Origin: CAYRZF01 sp964428805
GTDB taxonomy: Bacteria; Methylomirabilota; Methylomirabilia; Rokubacteriales; CSP1-6
DNA length: 64,000 bases
Direction of reading: 5' to 3'
Assembly: GCA_964428805.1 (NCBI GenBank)
Contig: CAYRZF010000001.1
Coordinates: forward strand, 14,844 to 78,843
Of the stretch, positions 35,519-44,503 are shown piece by piece; the first letter of the stretch is position 1, and the number at the start of each line of letters is the position of its first letter. Both the position numbers and the translations under genes were made by a program. The notes below the pieces were generated by a model. That model was not told the DNA's origin. It ran no database searches and was given only the letters and a program-made list of their open reading frames with translations.

Positions 35519-36015
35519 GTCTGCTCCTGGGCATTCCGCTCTACTGCCTCGGGGCGCTCGTGATCCAGTGGGTCCTCACGCGCGTCGTCCGTCTCCTGGG
35601 CGCGCTCGGCTTCTACGCCGCCGAGCTTCCCGGCCGCGGGGCGGACTGGCTGGCCCAGAGGCTGGGCGGCGGCCGGGCGACGGGCACCGCCGAGAAGATC
35701 TCTGAGGGGGTTTANNNNNNNNNNNNNNNNNNNNNNNNNNNNNNNNNNNNNNNNNNNNNNNNNNNNNNNNNNNNNNNNNNNNNNNNNNNNNNNNNNNNNN
35801 NNNNNNNNNNNNNNGAGAGCTTCGCCGCGCGGTGGCCGGCCGCCGGGTGGGTGTTCGGCATCATGTCCCTGGCCTGGCTCTGGCTCAGCGTCGGCTTCTG
35901 GGGGCTGCTCCTATACTGGATCGTCTGGCTGATCTTCGGTCTCTGGCTGGGGCTTCTCGGCGCGTTCTGGGGAGTTCTCAGCGAGGCGTTCTGGGGAGTT
36001 TTCAGCGAGGCGTGA
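35515..36015 (+). CDS. Membrane protein of unknown function, interrupted by a true gap
   Basis: Starts at GTG 35515, overlapping the upstream lipoprotein. Residues 1-66 hold one membrane helix (SLLLGIPLYCLGALVIQWVL) and an amphipathic stretch. After the N run come two hydrophobic segments very rich in Trp and Gly (VFGIMSLAWLWLSVGFWGL and LLYWIVWLIFGLWLGLLG), then the tandem repeat GVLSEAFWGVFSEA. The length of the missing part is unknown, so the two halves may not be in one frame or even one gene. Confidence 0.5.
   Translation: MSLLLGIPLYCLGALVIQWVLTRVVRLLGALGFYAAELPGRGADWLAQRLGGGRATGTAEKISEGVXXXXXXXXXXXXXXXXXXXXXXXXXXXXXXXXXXESFAARWPAAGWVFGIMSLAWLWLSVGFWGLLLYWIVWLIFGLWLGLLGAFWGVLSEAFWGVFSEA
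35715..35814. other. 100-base N run; real gap of unknown length
   Basis: Unlike the other four N runs in the window, the two flanks are not copies of each other, so sequence is probably missing here. Confidence 0.8.
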
Positions 36016-36158
36016 TAAGGCGACGTCGAACGGTTCGCGGCGGAAGTAGCACGGTTAGTGGATCAGAGCGGGTGTCCCCCAACATGTGGGAGGATCCCGC
36101 GTCGCATTTTTCATGACTCGATTCCTCCGCTCGCCTCCTACTATGAGACCGCTCTTCG

Positions 36159-36848
36159 ATGATAGCGTTCAGGCGTGGAGCAAGGGATCTCGTCGTCGTC
36201 GGGACGATCCTCGTCCTGGCCGGCTGCGCCGGAGTGCCGCGCGACACCTACTTCCCATCCCTCACGGACCCCGACACCCTGAAGGTTTCCCACGCCCTCT
36301 ACAAGGCCGCGGCGGCGGCAGGTGACGATCCCGCCCACTACAGCTTCGCCATGGTGGCGTCGCCCCAGGTCCAGGCCTGGAGCGCCGAGCACGCGACGTT
36401 CTACGTCACCGACGGCCTGGCGCGCATGCCCGTCCATGTCGTCGAGCCGTTGATCGCCCACGAGGTGGCCCATGAGGTGCTCGGCCACCTCGGAAAGAAG
36501 CAGGCCCTGTCGCTCTCCATCACCGCGGGGTTCGCGGTCCTGGGCGTCTTCGTTCCCGGGGCGAGCCTCGCCGACCTCGTGGTGAACCCCCTGGTGGCGC
36601 GAGCCTACTCCCGCGACCACGAGCTCGAGGCCGACGCCCGGGCGGTGGAAATCCTCCACGCCATGGGCTACCAGGCGCCGCGTCGGGCTCTCTGGCTCGC
36701 CCTTCAGGCCGCGGACGCCCGAAACGGAAGGGTCAAGGAGCAAGGTGGTGTACTGGCCACCCATCCGTCATTGGCGGATCGCCTGGCCGCGCTCCAACCC
36801 CTCGAGCCGCCAGCCTCCCCCCTGGCCGAAGCCCTCCTCACGAAGTAG
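36159..36848 (+). CDS. M48-family zinc metallopeptidase lipoprotein
   Basis: 229 residues. Signal peptide with lipobox LAGC23. The zinc-binding HExxH is HEVAH at 101-105, followed by the third-ligand region RDHELEADARAVEIL. The pattern YVTDGLARMP and THPSLADRL is typical of short M48 peptidases related to LoiP/BepA/YcaL, which act on outer-membrane proteins in the periplasm. A TACTAT lies 14 bases before the ATG. The last 81 bases overlap the convergent RDD gene. Confidence 0.85.
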   Translation: MIAFRRGARDLVVVGTILVLAGCAGVPRDTYFPSLTDPDTLKVSHALYKAAAAAGDDPAHYSFAMVASPQVQAWSAEHATFYVTDGLARMPVHVVEPLIAHEVAHEVLGHLGKKQALSLSITAGFAVLGVFVPGASLADLVVNPLVARAYSRDHELEADARAVEILHAMGYQAPRRALWLALQAADARNGRVKEQGGVLATHPSLADRLAALQPLEPPASPLAEALLTK

Positions 36849-37322
36849 CACCGCCTCGCCAGAATCAGGTCGTACAGAAGCCCCCCTCCGAGTAACTACC
36901 CGCGTCCCCGAAATCCAGTCGTGAAGTCCGCGCCGCTCGGCGGTGAATAGCACCCCGAGAAACCCGAGGCCGAACGGGAGCGCGGCCACCCACGAACCGA
37001 CCCAGCGGACCAGCGCCCGCCCGTATCCCGCCGGGGCGCCGTCCCGCCGAACCACGGCGAGTCCACAAAGCATCTTGCCGGGTGTCTGCCCGCAGCCGCC
37101 GACAAAGACGATGAAATAGATGGCATGGAGCCCGATCCCCCAGAGCAGCAGGAGTCCGGCCAGGGCCGCCAGGTTCCGCACATCGGCCGGCCACCGGACC
37201 ACGCCCCAATAGGCCATTACCCCCCAGCAGGCAAGGAGAAGCCAGAGGCTCCCGAGGAAAACCCGGTCGATGATCCACGCGTTGAGACGGGAGAAGAACC
37301 CCGCCGGCTCGAGATCGGTCAC
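36768..37322 (-). CDS. RDD-family membrane protein
   Basis: 184 residues from the GTG at 37322. It has the RDD signature: RLNAWIIDRVFLGSLWLL, a second helix pair around LLLLWGIGLHAIYFIVFVG, then GQTPGKMLCGLAVV and ERRGLHDWISGTRVV. Function of the family is uncertain; some members move ions. The C-terminal 30 residues after TRVVTRRG are not conserved and overlap the end of the M48 gene in antisense. Its start overlaps the lytic transglycosylase stop. Confidence 0.82.
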   Translation of the reverse strand: MTDLEPAGFFSRLNAWIIDRVFLGSLWLLLACWGVMAYWGVVRWPADVRNLAALAGLLLLWGIGLHAIYFIVFVGGCGQTPGKMLCGLAVVRRDGAPAGYGRALVRWVGSWVAALPFGLGFLGVLFTAERRGLHDWISGTRVVTRRGASVRPDSGEAVLLREEGFGQGGGWRLEGLERGQAIRQ

Positions 37323-39454
37323 TGCCCCTCCTCCTCTCCCGCCTCCAGCGGAGGGCCCGCGGCCTCCGGCTGCGGGTGCGGGCCCGTCGGCACCGCGGCT
37401 CCGCCGTAGATCCGCCGATACTCTTCCCACGACACCATCACGCGCTTGACGAACTGCCGCGTTTCGTCGAAGGGGATCTGCTCCACGAACAGCTCCAGGT
37501 CATTGCTCTTCCGCGCCCCCCACCATTCGCGCACGCGCAAGGGGCCGGCATTATAGGCTGCCGCCGCAAGGCGCGGATCGGCGAACTCTCCCAGAAGCGC
37601 GGCGAGATAGAGGGCCCCGAGCTGGAGATTCGGCGCCGGGTCGTCGAGAAGGTCTCCGTCGCCGAACGTCAGGCCGCGACGGAGCGCCAGGGAGCGGGCG
37701 GTATCGGGCATCAGCTGCATCAGGCCGCGCGCCCCGACCGGCGAGCGCGCCGCCGGAAAGAAATTCGACTCCTCCCGGACGAAGGCCGCCAGAAGGAACG
37801 GATCCAGCTTCGCCCGCATCGCCGCCTCCATGAGCTCGCGCTGCCAGCCGAGAGGATAGAAGATCTCCCAGAATGCCCTCGGCAGCGCCGGATCGCCGCT
37901 GGACGCCAGGTCACCGAAGAAGCGGCGAAGGATCCTGAGCGCGAGGTGGTATCGTTCCTGACGGACAAACGCGGCGCCCAGGGCGTAGAGCTTGCGGGGC
38001 TCAAGCAGCGAGCGCGACTGGATCTCTTCCAGCTCGCCCACGGCGAAGTCGGCCAGCCCCAGGTCGCTCAGCACCTCGGCCTTGGCGAAGCGCGGATCCC
38101 CGGCCAGGGGCCGGAGCGCATCCGGCGGGAGGGTGACTGTCGTCGCTCTTGCCCGGCGGACCGTCTTCGCGAGGGTTCGCTGACCTGCCAGGATCCCGTA
38201 GTAGTTCCGCGGTGCCTCCGTCACAAGCACGCCGTACAGGCGTTTGGCCTCGGCTTCCTCGCCGAGCGTCTCGCGCGCGCGCGCCGCCCAGTACGTCGCG
38301 GGATGGCGGTAGGGGCCGGCCACGGGCAGCCTGCTCAGCCGACCGAACTCCTTCGCGGCAGCCGGGAGGTCGGAGCGCAGGTACGCGAGCCAACCGAGCC
38401 GCCAGAAGGCCGTGGCCGCGGCATCGAAGTCGGTGAAGTCGGTGACGAGCCGCCGGTAGAGGGCCTCAGCCTCAGCGGCTCGCCCCGCGTCTTCCAGGAG
38501 GCGACCGCTTCGCAGCAGCGAATCCGCAACTTCGGGAGCGTTGGGATACTCCCGCACGAGGCGCCCCAGCGTCGTCAGGGCCAGCTCCCGCGCCCCCATG
38601 CGCTGCTGAAGTCGCCCCAGCTCGAGGAGAAGCGTGGCGCGCCGGGCTTCCGCAATCTCCCGGAGAGCCCGCTCAGCGGCCCGCTCAGCCACGTCGTACC
38701 GGCCGCCGCGGCGCCAGGCGCTACTCAGCACGCGCAGGCCGCGGAGCGTCAGCTCGGGGTCGGGCAGCTCGGCCAGCAGCGTCTCGGCTTCCTCGCGCGC
38801 CGCCGACCGGGCGCCAGCCACCAGGAGCCGCTCGGCCCGCTCCATCCGCTCGGCCTGAGTGGGCGGGGGCAACGCGAATCCCTGAGCCGCCAGGTGCCTC
38901 AGACGATCACCCGCCGCGTCCCCGTAGGCCGAGGCGGGGGCCGTCAGCCAGAGCTCGCGGAATGTCCCGGCGGCCTCGAGGCCGCGCCCTTGGGCTTCCA
39001 GGGAGAGCCCGAGCAGGTACCAGGCGCCCGGCGCCTCAGGGCGCCGAGGAAAGTGGGCGAGAAAACGCCGGAGCAAGGACTCGGTCGCGGCCTCATCCTC
39101 CTGCTGGGATGCCCAGTCGGACGCGCGGAGGATTGCCAGGGGTGCGAGCGAACTGTCGGTGAAGCGGTCGGGGAGAGTCTCGGCCGCCTGACGGGCGGCG
39201 GCCAGATCACCCTGACGGGCCAGCACTTCCGCGAGAAAGAACTGGGCGTAATCCGCAAGGAGCGAGCCGCGCTGCGCCACGGCGGCAAACTCTCGCGCGG
39301 CCTCCTCCCAGTCACCGCCCTGAAGGGCCTCGACGGCCGCGGCGAAGCGCGCCCGCTCCCCTTCCGTGAGACGCGGGCCCGGTTCCGCGGCGGGGGCCGG
39401 ACCCGTGAGCGCCAGCAGGAGCCCGATCAGGAGCGCGGAAGAGCAAATCCTCAC
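37319..39454 (-). CDS. slt: Soluble lytic murein transglycosylase
   Basis: 711 residues, GTG start, signal peptide MRICSSALLIGLLLALTG. Residues 30-540 form the helical superhelix with TPR-like repeats that makes the doughnut of Slt70. The catalytic SLT domain has the Glu in FVREESNFFPAARSPVGARG with GLMQLMPDTA, LGALYLAALL and AAAYNAGPLRVREWW. It cleaves glycan strands of peptidoglycan in the periplasm, giving 1,6-anhydromuramyl products. The tail is Pro/Gly/Glu-rich. Confidence 0.9.
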   Translation of the reverse strand: MRICSSALLIGLLLALTGPAPAAEPGPRLTEGERARFAAAVEALQGGDWEEAAREFAAVAQRGSLLADYAQFFLAEVLARQGDLAAARQAAETLPDRFTDSSLAPLAILRASDWASQQEDEAATESLLRRFLAHFPRRPEAPGAWYLLGLSLEAQGRGLEAAGTFRELWLTAPASAYGDAAGDRLRHLAAQGFALPPPTQAERMERAERLLVAGARSAAREEAETLLAELPDPELTLRGLRVLSSAWRRGGRYDVAERAAERALREIAEARRATLLLELGRLQQRMGARELALTTLGRLVREYPNAPEVADSLLRSGRLLEDAGRAAEAEALYRRLVTDFTDFDAAATAFWRLGWLAYLRSDLPAAAKEFGRLSRLPVAGPYRHPATYWAARARETLGEEAEAKRLYGVLVTEAPRNYYGILAGQRTLAKTVRRARATTVTLPPDALRPLAGDPRFAKAEVLSDLGLADFAVGELEEIQSRSLLEPRKLYALGAAFVRQERYHLALRILRRFFGDLASSGDPALPRAFWEIFYPLGWQRELMEAAMRAKLDPFLLAAFVREESNFFPAARSPVGARGLMQLMPDTARSLALRRGLTFGDGDLLDDPAPNLQLGALYLAALLGEFADPRLAAAAYNAGPLRVREWWGARKSNDLELFVEQIPFDETRQFVKRVMVSWEEYRRIYGGAAVPTGPHPQPEAAGPPLEAGEEEGQ

Positions 39455-39473
39455 GTCTTGAGTCTACCAGAGG

Positions 39474-40064
39474 TCAGCGAACCACCGGCTCCCGCCGCGT
39501 GACCCGCCGCGTGTAGAGGATCCGCTGGATCGCGGTCACGTTGACCAGGAGCGCCAGGATCCAGAGGGCCGGGGTCATCAGATGGAACAGCCCGCCCGCG
39601 ATCAGGACGAGCTGGCGCTCCGGGCGTTCCATCAGGCCGATCTCGCAGGCCACGCCGATCGCCTGGGCCCGGGCCTTGGTGTAGCTCACCATCACCGTCC
39701 CGATCAGGACCAGCAGCGTGAGAAGCACCTCCCTCGTCCGCCCCACGCGGATAAAGAGGAACAGGATGCCGGTGAGCACCACGAGGTCCGAGTAGCGGTC
39801 AATGACCGAGTCGAGGAACGCGCCGAACGGGGTCACCTGCCCTGAGAGCCGCGCCAGGGAGCCGTCAAAGAAATCGAACAGGCCCGAAAGGACCAGGAGC
39901 GCAGCGCCCCATCGCTCCCGCCCGCGCGCGAACGAGACGGCGGCCAGGAGGCTCACGCCCAGCCCGAGCACCGTGAGGTGGTTGGGACGAAGGCGAAGAG
40001 CCAGGAGCGGGCGGACCACCGGATCGGTCCATCGGGTGAGCCAATCCTTGTAGTGGCTAAGCAT
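39474..40064 (-). CDS. CDP-alcohol phosphatidyltransferase family protein
   Basis: 196 residues with about five membrane helices. The family motif DGxxAR...GxxxDxxxD reads FDFFDGSLARLSGQVTPFG followed by AFLDSVIDRYSDL, with all metal-binding Asp residues present. It transfers a phosphatidyl or related group from CDP-diacylglycerol to an alcohol in phospholipid synthesis. The shape is closer to the PgsA/inositol-phosphate type than to serine synthases, but the acceptor cannot be told. Confidence 0.87.
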   Translation of the reverse strand: MLSHYKDWLTRWTDPVVRPLLALRLRPNHLTVLGLGVSLLAAVSFARGRERWGAALLVLSGLFDFFDGSLARLSGQVTPFGAFLDSVIDRYSDLVVLTGILFLFIRVGRTREVLLTLLVLIGTVMVSYTKARAQAIGVACEIGLMERPERQLVLIAGGLFHLMTPALWILALLVNVTAIQRILYTRRVTRREPVVR

Positions 40065-40082
40065 GCCGCCGCCTGCCCCACC

Positions 40083-42794
40083 TCAGAGCGGGGTGATCAG
40101 CGCCTCTTCGAGCGCTTCGCGGATCCGGTTCATCGCCTCGGGGTCTTCGATCTTCCGCCCCTCGCGGTCGGTGACGTAGAACGCGTCGAACGCCTGGTCA
40201 ATCTCCGTGGCGATCCGAGCGCTGGCGATATCCAGCCCCGCCCGCGACAGCGTCCGCGTGATGAGGTAGAGCAACCCCACTCGGTCCGGGCATTTCACCT
40301 CGACCACCGTGTGGGTGTCGGAGAGGTCGTTGTCCACGGCCACTTTCGCCGGTCCGGGCACCGTTTCGGCTTCGCGCCGACCCGCGTGCCGGCGCTCGAG
40401 CAGCGCCTCCACCGTCTCGTCGCCCCGGATCACCCGCCGGAGGTCTTCAAGGGTCCGGCTCCAGCGCGATTCCTCGGTGATCGCCTCCCCAATCCGATCG
40501 TTGACCTGAAAGGTATCCAGTGCGATGCCGTCGGCGCGCGTGTGGATCTGGGCTGAGAGGATGTTGACCCCGTTCGCCGCCAGCGTCCCGGCAATGAGGG
40601 AAAAGAGCCCGGGGAGATCCGGGGTGACGACGAGCAGATCGGAAAAGCCGAGGTCGGGGTGGTGAAACAGTTCCGTCGCAACCGGCGCGGCCTCGAGGTG
40701 ATGGATGAGTCGAAGGTGCGCCGCGATCCGCTGGGCGCCGGTGGTCACAAGATATCGCTCGGACATCCAGGCCAGGTGGGCTTCGACCTTCTCGCGTGTC
40801 TCTTCCCCTCCCAGCTCCGCCCACACCCGGCGCGCCACGGTCTCCCGATCGGGCGTCTCCGGCCGACCACCGGCCAGGCGAACGAGTGTCCGGCTGTAGA
40901 GCTCCCAGAGGATTACCGCGCGCCACGAGGTCAGAACGCCGGGCCCCACCGCCTTCATGTCGGCGTAGGTGAGGAGGTAAAGCATCCTGAGCCACTGGGG
41001 ATCCCGCACCGCCCCGGCGAACTGCTCGACGGTCTTCGGGTCATCGATGTCGCGGCGCTGGGCGACGTGGGACATCAGCAGGTGGTGCTCGACGAGGAAG
41101 ACGAGGGTGGCGGCGGCGGCGGGGGCGAACCCCAGCCGGGACGCCAGCGTCTTGATGAGCGGGATGCCCTTGGCCGCGTGGCCGTGCCCCTTGGCCTTGC
41201 CGATGTCGTGAAGCAACATCCCGAGGATCAACAGCTCGGGCTTCTCCACCTCCGTGAGCACGCGGGCAATCCCTTCCGACTCTGCCGACTGCCCGGGGGC
41301 CAGCGATTCCAGGGTCTCCACGGCCAGGAGCGAGTGCTGGTCCGCTGAGAACTTGTGGTAGGCGTCGTATTGCACCAGACACGTAAGCGCCCCCCACTCA
41401 GGCAGGTGCCGCCCCAACACCCCGAGCTCGTGCATCACGCCGAGCACCTGCGCCACGCGGCCCCAGTTGCGGCAGATCGCGAGCAGGAGATCGCGCACCT
41501 CGACGGAGCGGCGGAACCCCTCGTCGATGAGATCCAGCGAATCCTCGATCGCCCGCTCCAGGTCAATGGACAGATCGCACCCCAGCCGGTGGGCGTGCCA
41601 GAAGACCTTCATCAGGCGCGTGGGATCCTCCCGGAACGCGCGCCCGTCGGCCTCGGCCAGGTGGAGCCGCCCGTCGAAAAACAAAAGGCCGTCGGCCAGC
41701 GCCTCCTGCCGGAGCCGGCGCTGCGCCGAGCCGCGCCGCGAGAGCATCTCCTGACAGCGGGCGATGAGCCGCCGCGACACCCGGTGGATCACGCGGGCGC
41801 GCAGGTAGTAGTCGCGCATGAACTTCTCGACGCCCAGGGCGGTCTCATCGTCGGCGTAGCCGAAGTTCCGCGCGATCTGGGGCTGGAGATCCCGCGAGAG
41901 CACATCGTTCTTGTGGCCCGAGAGGAAGTGCAGCTCGTTCCTCACGCGCCAGAGGAAGGTCAGCGCCTCGTCCGCCGAGCGCCGTTCCCGGTCGGCGATG
42001 AGCCCCTTGTCCGCCAGCTCGTGGAGCGTGCGGGCACCGAACTTCGCGGAGGCGAGCCACATGGCGGTGTGAATGTCACGGAGGCCGCCGGCCGACTCCT
42101 TGACGTTGGGCTCGCCGATATAGGGCGAGGCCCCGAACTTCCGGTACCGCTGGTCGCGCTCGGCCAGCGCGGTTTCGAGGAAGCCGGCGAAGTCCTTGCG
42201 GAAGAGGTTCGTCCTGAGGACCGACTGAAAGCGCTTGAACAGGTTCCGATCCCCCGCCACGTGACGCGCCTCCTGCATGGAGGTGCGGCTCGGGAAGTCG
42301 GTTCGCGCGATGGCCAGGCAGTCGGGGAGGCTCCGGCACGAATGCCCCACCTGGAGCCCCAGGTCCCAGAGGGTGTAGAGCAGCTCCTGGGTGATCCGCT
42401 GGACGAACGGCGTCATCCCGCCCTCGTAGATCACCATGAGGTCGATGTCCGAGGACGGGTGGAGCTCGCCGCGCCCGTATCCACCCAGGGCGACGAGTAC
42501 GACGCGAGTGGGTGCTTGACGATCCCGCTGAGCGTCCTGCCGCACGAGGTCGAACAGCTGCCGGAGGAAGCCGTCGATGAAGTGAGCATGCGCCTGGACG
42601 GACTCCTGCCCGGAGGCTCCCTTGACGTGACGCGCCCTGAGGGAGTCGAGACCCGAATCCAGATGCTGGCGGAGGAGATTGAGGCGAAGCCGGCGTCGCT
42701 GGTCCGCCAGTTCTGCCGGAGGGCCCTCAAAGGTGCGCTGGAGCTCGGCGTCGGCCCGCTTGAGATGCTGGAACACTTCGCGGGACATGGTCAA
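40083..42794 (-). CDS. glnD: Bifunctional [protein-PII] uridylyltransferase/uridylyl-removing enzyme
   Basis: 903 residues, the usual GlnD length. The nucleotidyltransferase site is VALGGYGRGELHPSSDIDLM with Asp116 and Asp118. The HD hydrolase site includes LLHDIGKAKGHGH (near 525). Two ACT domains close the protein (LVVTPDLPGLFSLIAGTLAA and VEVKCPDRVGLLYLITRTL); they bind glutamine. It uridylylates PII when glutamine is low and removes the group when it is high. ATG at 42788 is an alternative start. Confidence 0.96.
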   Translation of the reverse strand: MTMSREVFQHLKRADAELQRTFEGPPAELADQRRRLRLNLLRQHLDSGLDSLRARHVKGASGQESVQAHAHFIDGFLRQLFDLVRQDAQRDRQAPTRVVLVALGGYGRGELHPSSDIDLMVIYEGGMTPFVQRITQELLYTLWDLGLQVGHSCRSLPDCLAIARTDFPSRTSMQEARHVAGDRNLFKRFQSVLRTNLFRKDFAGFLETALAERDQRYRKFGASPYIGEPNVKESAGGLRDIHTAMWLASAKFGARTLHELADKGLIADRERRSADEALTFLWRVRNELHFLSGHKNDVLSRDLQPQIARNFGYADDETALGVEKFMRDYYLRARVIHRVSRRLIARCQEMLSRRGSAQRRLRQEALADGLLFFDGRLHLAEADGRAFREDPTRLMKVFWHAHRLGCDLSIDLERAIEDSLDLIDEGFRRSVEVRDLLLAICRNWGRVAQVLGVMHELGVLGRHLPEWGALTCLVQYDAYHKFSADQHSLLAVETLESLAPGQSAESEGIARVLTEVEKPELLILGMLLHDIGKAKGHGHAAKGIPLIKTLASRLGFAPAAAATLVFLVEHHLLMSHVAQRRDIDDPKTVEQFAGAVRDPQWLRMLYLLTYADMKAVGPGVLTSWRAVILWELYSRTLVRLAGGRPETPDRETVARRVWAELGGEETREKVEAHLAWMSERYLVTTGAQRIAAHLRLIHHLEAAPVATELFHHPDLGFSDLLVVTPDLPGLFSLIAGTLAANGVNILSAQIHTRADGIALDTFQVNDRIGEAITEESRWSRTLEDLRRVIRGDETVEALLERRHAGRREAETVPGPAKVAVDNDLSDTHTVVEVKCPDRVGLLYLITRTLSRAGLDIASARIATEIDQAFDAFYVTDREGRKIEDPEAMNRIREALEEALITPL

Positions 42795-42847
42795 ATTACC
42801 CTACACGGGGCCGTCAATATTGTCAAACACGACGCTGACTTGGGCGA

Positions 42848-42853
42848 TACAAT
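42848..42853 (+). promoter_or_regulatory. Possible -10 box directly before hisC
   Basis: TACAAT ends eight bases before the hisC ATG. A TTGTCA lies at 42820, but the spacing is 22. GGAG within the eight bases may also serve as a ribosome-binding site. Confidence 0.35.
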
Positions 42854-42861
42854 GGAGCCCC

Positions 42862-43992
42862 ATGCGGCGACTCTGGCGCTCGGCGCTCGATCGGCTGGCC
42901 CCCTACGAGGCAGGCCCTCCCCTTGAGTCCCTCCAAGCCCAGCTGGGACTTTCCGAAGTCATGCGCCTGTCCGCCAACGAGAGCCCCCTGGGTCCCTCCC
43001 CGCGCGCCATCCTCGCCATTCGCGCCGAGGCGGCCCGCGCCCACCTCTACCCCGACGGCGGCGGCTCGGCGCTCCGCGAGGCCCTGGCCAGAGCCCTCGG
43101 CGTCACGCCGGAGTCGGTGATCCTCGGAAACGGCGCCGACGAGCTGCTCGGCTTCATCGCCTGGGCCGCCCTGGAGGCCGGCGACGAGGCGCTGATCCCC
43201 CACCCCGCCTTCGAGCCCTACACCACCGTCGTCACCCTCGCAGGGGCGACTCCTGTGGCGAGCCCGCTCGCGGATTACCGGACCGACCTCGACGACATGG
43301 CGTCCCGCGTGACGCCGAGGACGAAGGTCGTGATGCTCTGCTCCCCCCACAACCCGGCGGGTACGATCATCCGCACGGCGGAGTTCCGACGCTTCGCCAG
43401 CGCCCTCGGCGCCGATCCGCCGCTCCTGGTCCTGGACGAGGCATACCGCGACTTCAGCGACGAGCCGGAGGGCGTCGACGGGATCGCGCTCTTGCCGGAG
43501 TACCCCACGCTGGTCGTGTTGCGCACCTTCTCCAAGATCGCGGGGCTGGCCGGGTTGCGAGTCGGCTACGGGGTGGCGCGCCCCGAGGTCGTCCAGATGC
43601 TGAACCGCGTGCGCGCTCCCTACAACGTGAACCGCTTGGCCCAGGTGGCGGCCGTGGCGGCGCTCGAAGATCGCGAGCACTGGGAGCGGACGCGACGGCT
43701 GGTGATCCAGGAGCGCCAGTTTCTGACCACGGAACTCCGCCGCCTGGGATTCGCCGTCGTGCCCTCGCAGGCGAACTTCCTCCTGGTTCGGATGGGGGTG
43801 CGCGCACCGGCGCTCAGAGACGCGCTCCTGAAGGAAGGGATTCTCGTACGCGACGGGGCGGCGGTGGGGTTTCCGGGCCACCTCCGGATTACGGTCGGCA
43901 CCCGGGACGCGAACGCGCGGCTGGTGCGGGTTTTGGAGCGCGCCGCCCCCTCACCTTCATCCTCTCCCCCCGAGGGGGAGAGGGCAGGGTGA
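42862..43992 (+). CDS. hisC: Histidinol-phosphate aminotransferase
   Basis: 376 residues of class I/II aminotransferases. LSANESPLGPSP near the N-terminus, the HPxF turn (LIPHPAFEPY), SPHNPAGTII, LDEAYRDF and the PLP lysine in RTFSKIAGLAGLRVGYG are those of HisC. It transfers an amino group from glutamate to imidazole-acetol phosphate in histidine synthesis. The start ATG at 42862 has GGAG upstream; longer frames overlap glnD. The last 15 codons (PSPSSSPPEGERAG) are encoded by an extragenic palindromic repeat, which supplied the present stop codon. Confidence 0.9.
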   Translation: MRRLWRSALDRLAPYEAGPPLESLQAQLGLSEVMRLSANESPLGPSPRAILAIRAEAARAHLYPDGGGSALREALARALGVTPESVILGNGADELLGFIAWAALEAGDEALIPHPAFEPYTTVVTLAGATPVASPLADYRTDLDDMASRVTPRTKVVMLCSPHNPAGTIIRTAEFRRFASALGADPPLLVLDEAYRDFSDEPEGVDGIALLPEYPTLVVLRTFSKIAGLAGLRVGYGVARPEVVQMLNRVRAPYNVNRLAQVAAVAALEDREHWERTRRLVIQERQFLTTELRRLGFAVVPSQANFLLVRMGVRAPALRDALLKEGILVRDGAAVGFPGHLRITVGTRDANARLVRVLERAAPSPSSSPPEGERAG

Positions 43993-43996
43993 GGGG
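43947..43996. repeat. Extragenic palindromic repeat, copy 4 (hisC 3' end)
   Basis: CCCCTCACC and CCTCTCCCC pair with GGGGAGAGGG and GGTGAGGGG. The left arm and loop are translated as the hisC tail and the stop codon lies within the right arm. Confidence 0.8.
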
Positions 43997-43997
43997 A

Positions 43998-44399
43998 TCA
44001 GCGCTTGGGCGGTGCCGGTTTCGCCGGGGCGGGAGGCTTCTTGCCCGCCTGGCGGGCCTTCGTGAGCTCAGCCTCCAGCTCCTCGATACGCTTGGTCGTG
44101 GCTTCCCGCTCGGCGGAGAGGGCCATCACCTGCTTCTCCAAGAGCGAGACGCGCTGCTGGGCCTGCACAGCCTGGAGGCGGAGCTGCTCAGCTTCGAGGT
44201 ACACCTGCTTCAGCTCGCCCCGGAGCTTCACCTCCTGGTCCGCCCCCTTCTTCCACTGAAAGCCGGTCCACGTGGCGAGCCCGGCGAGGAGAAGGCTCGC
44301 GATGATGAGAAGCCAGGGACGGGGAGGCGTTACCCTCGCGTCGATGTCCTGCCGAATCCGGCCGGGCTCCGCCGCGAGATCCGGTTCGTTGGCGTTCAT
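43998..44399 (-). CDS. Single-pass membrane coiled-coil protein
   Basis: 133 residues. A short cytoplasmic N-terminus is followed by one membrane helix (WLLIIASLLLAGLATWTGF). A long coiled coil follows (residues 50-112, LRGELKQVYLEAEQLRLQAV and on), then a Lys/Pro/Ala tail. It has the form of a FtsL/DivIC-like or envelope-spanning anchor but no family is certain. It stands alone between hisC and a divergent gene pair. Confidence 0.6.
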   Translation of the reverse strand: MNANEPDLAAEPGRIRQDIDARVTPPRPWLLIIASLLLAGLATWTGFQWKKGADQEVKLRGELKQVYLEAEQLRLQAVQAQQRVSLLEKQVMALSAEREATTKRIEELEAELTKARQAGKKPPAPAKPAPPKR

Positions 44400-44455
44400 C
44401 TTGATTGAAAGTCTACCGGAGCCCCGCCGAGAGAGTCAAAGAAATTGGGCGGCCC

Positions 44456-44491
44456 TTGGCGCGCGAAACGCGATGATGTATCATCGCGTTT
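44456..44491 (+). promoter_or_regulatory. Promoter with overlapping 26-base perfect palindrome (operator)
   Basis: TTGGCG (44456-44461), 17 bases, TATCAT (44479-44484). The -10 lies in the centre of AAACGCGATGAT-GT-ATCATCGCGTTT (44466-44491). The palindrome ends where AAAGGAGG, the ribosome-binding site of the next gene, begins. A repressor bound here would block RNA polymerase directly. Confidence 0.6.
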
Positions 44492-44503
44492 AAAGGAGGC
44501 TCG

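Noticed and set aside
41355..42926. Plus-strand 523-codon frame opposite glnD
   Set aside because: No domain or ribosome-binding site; glnD on the other strand is complete with all motifs.
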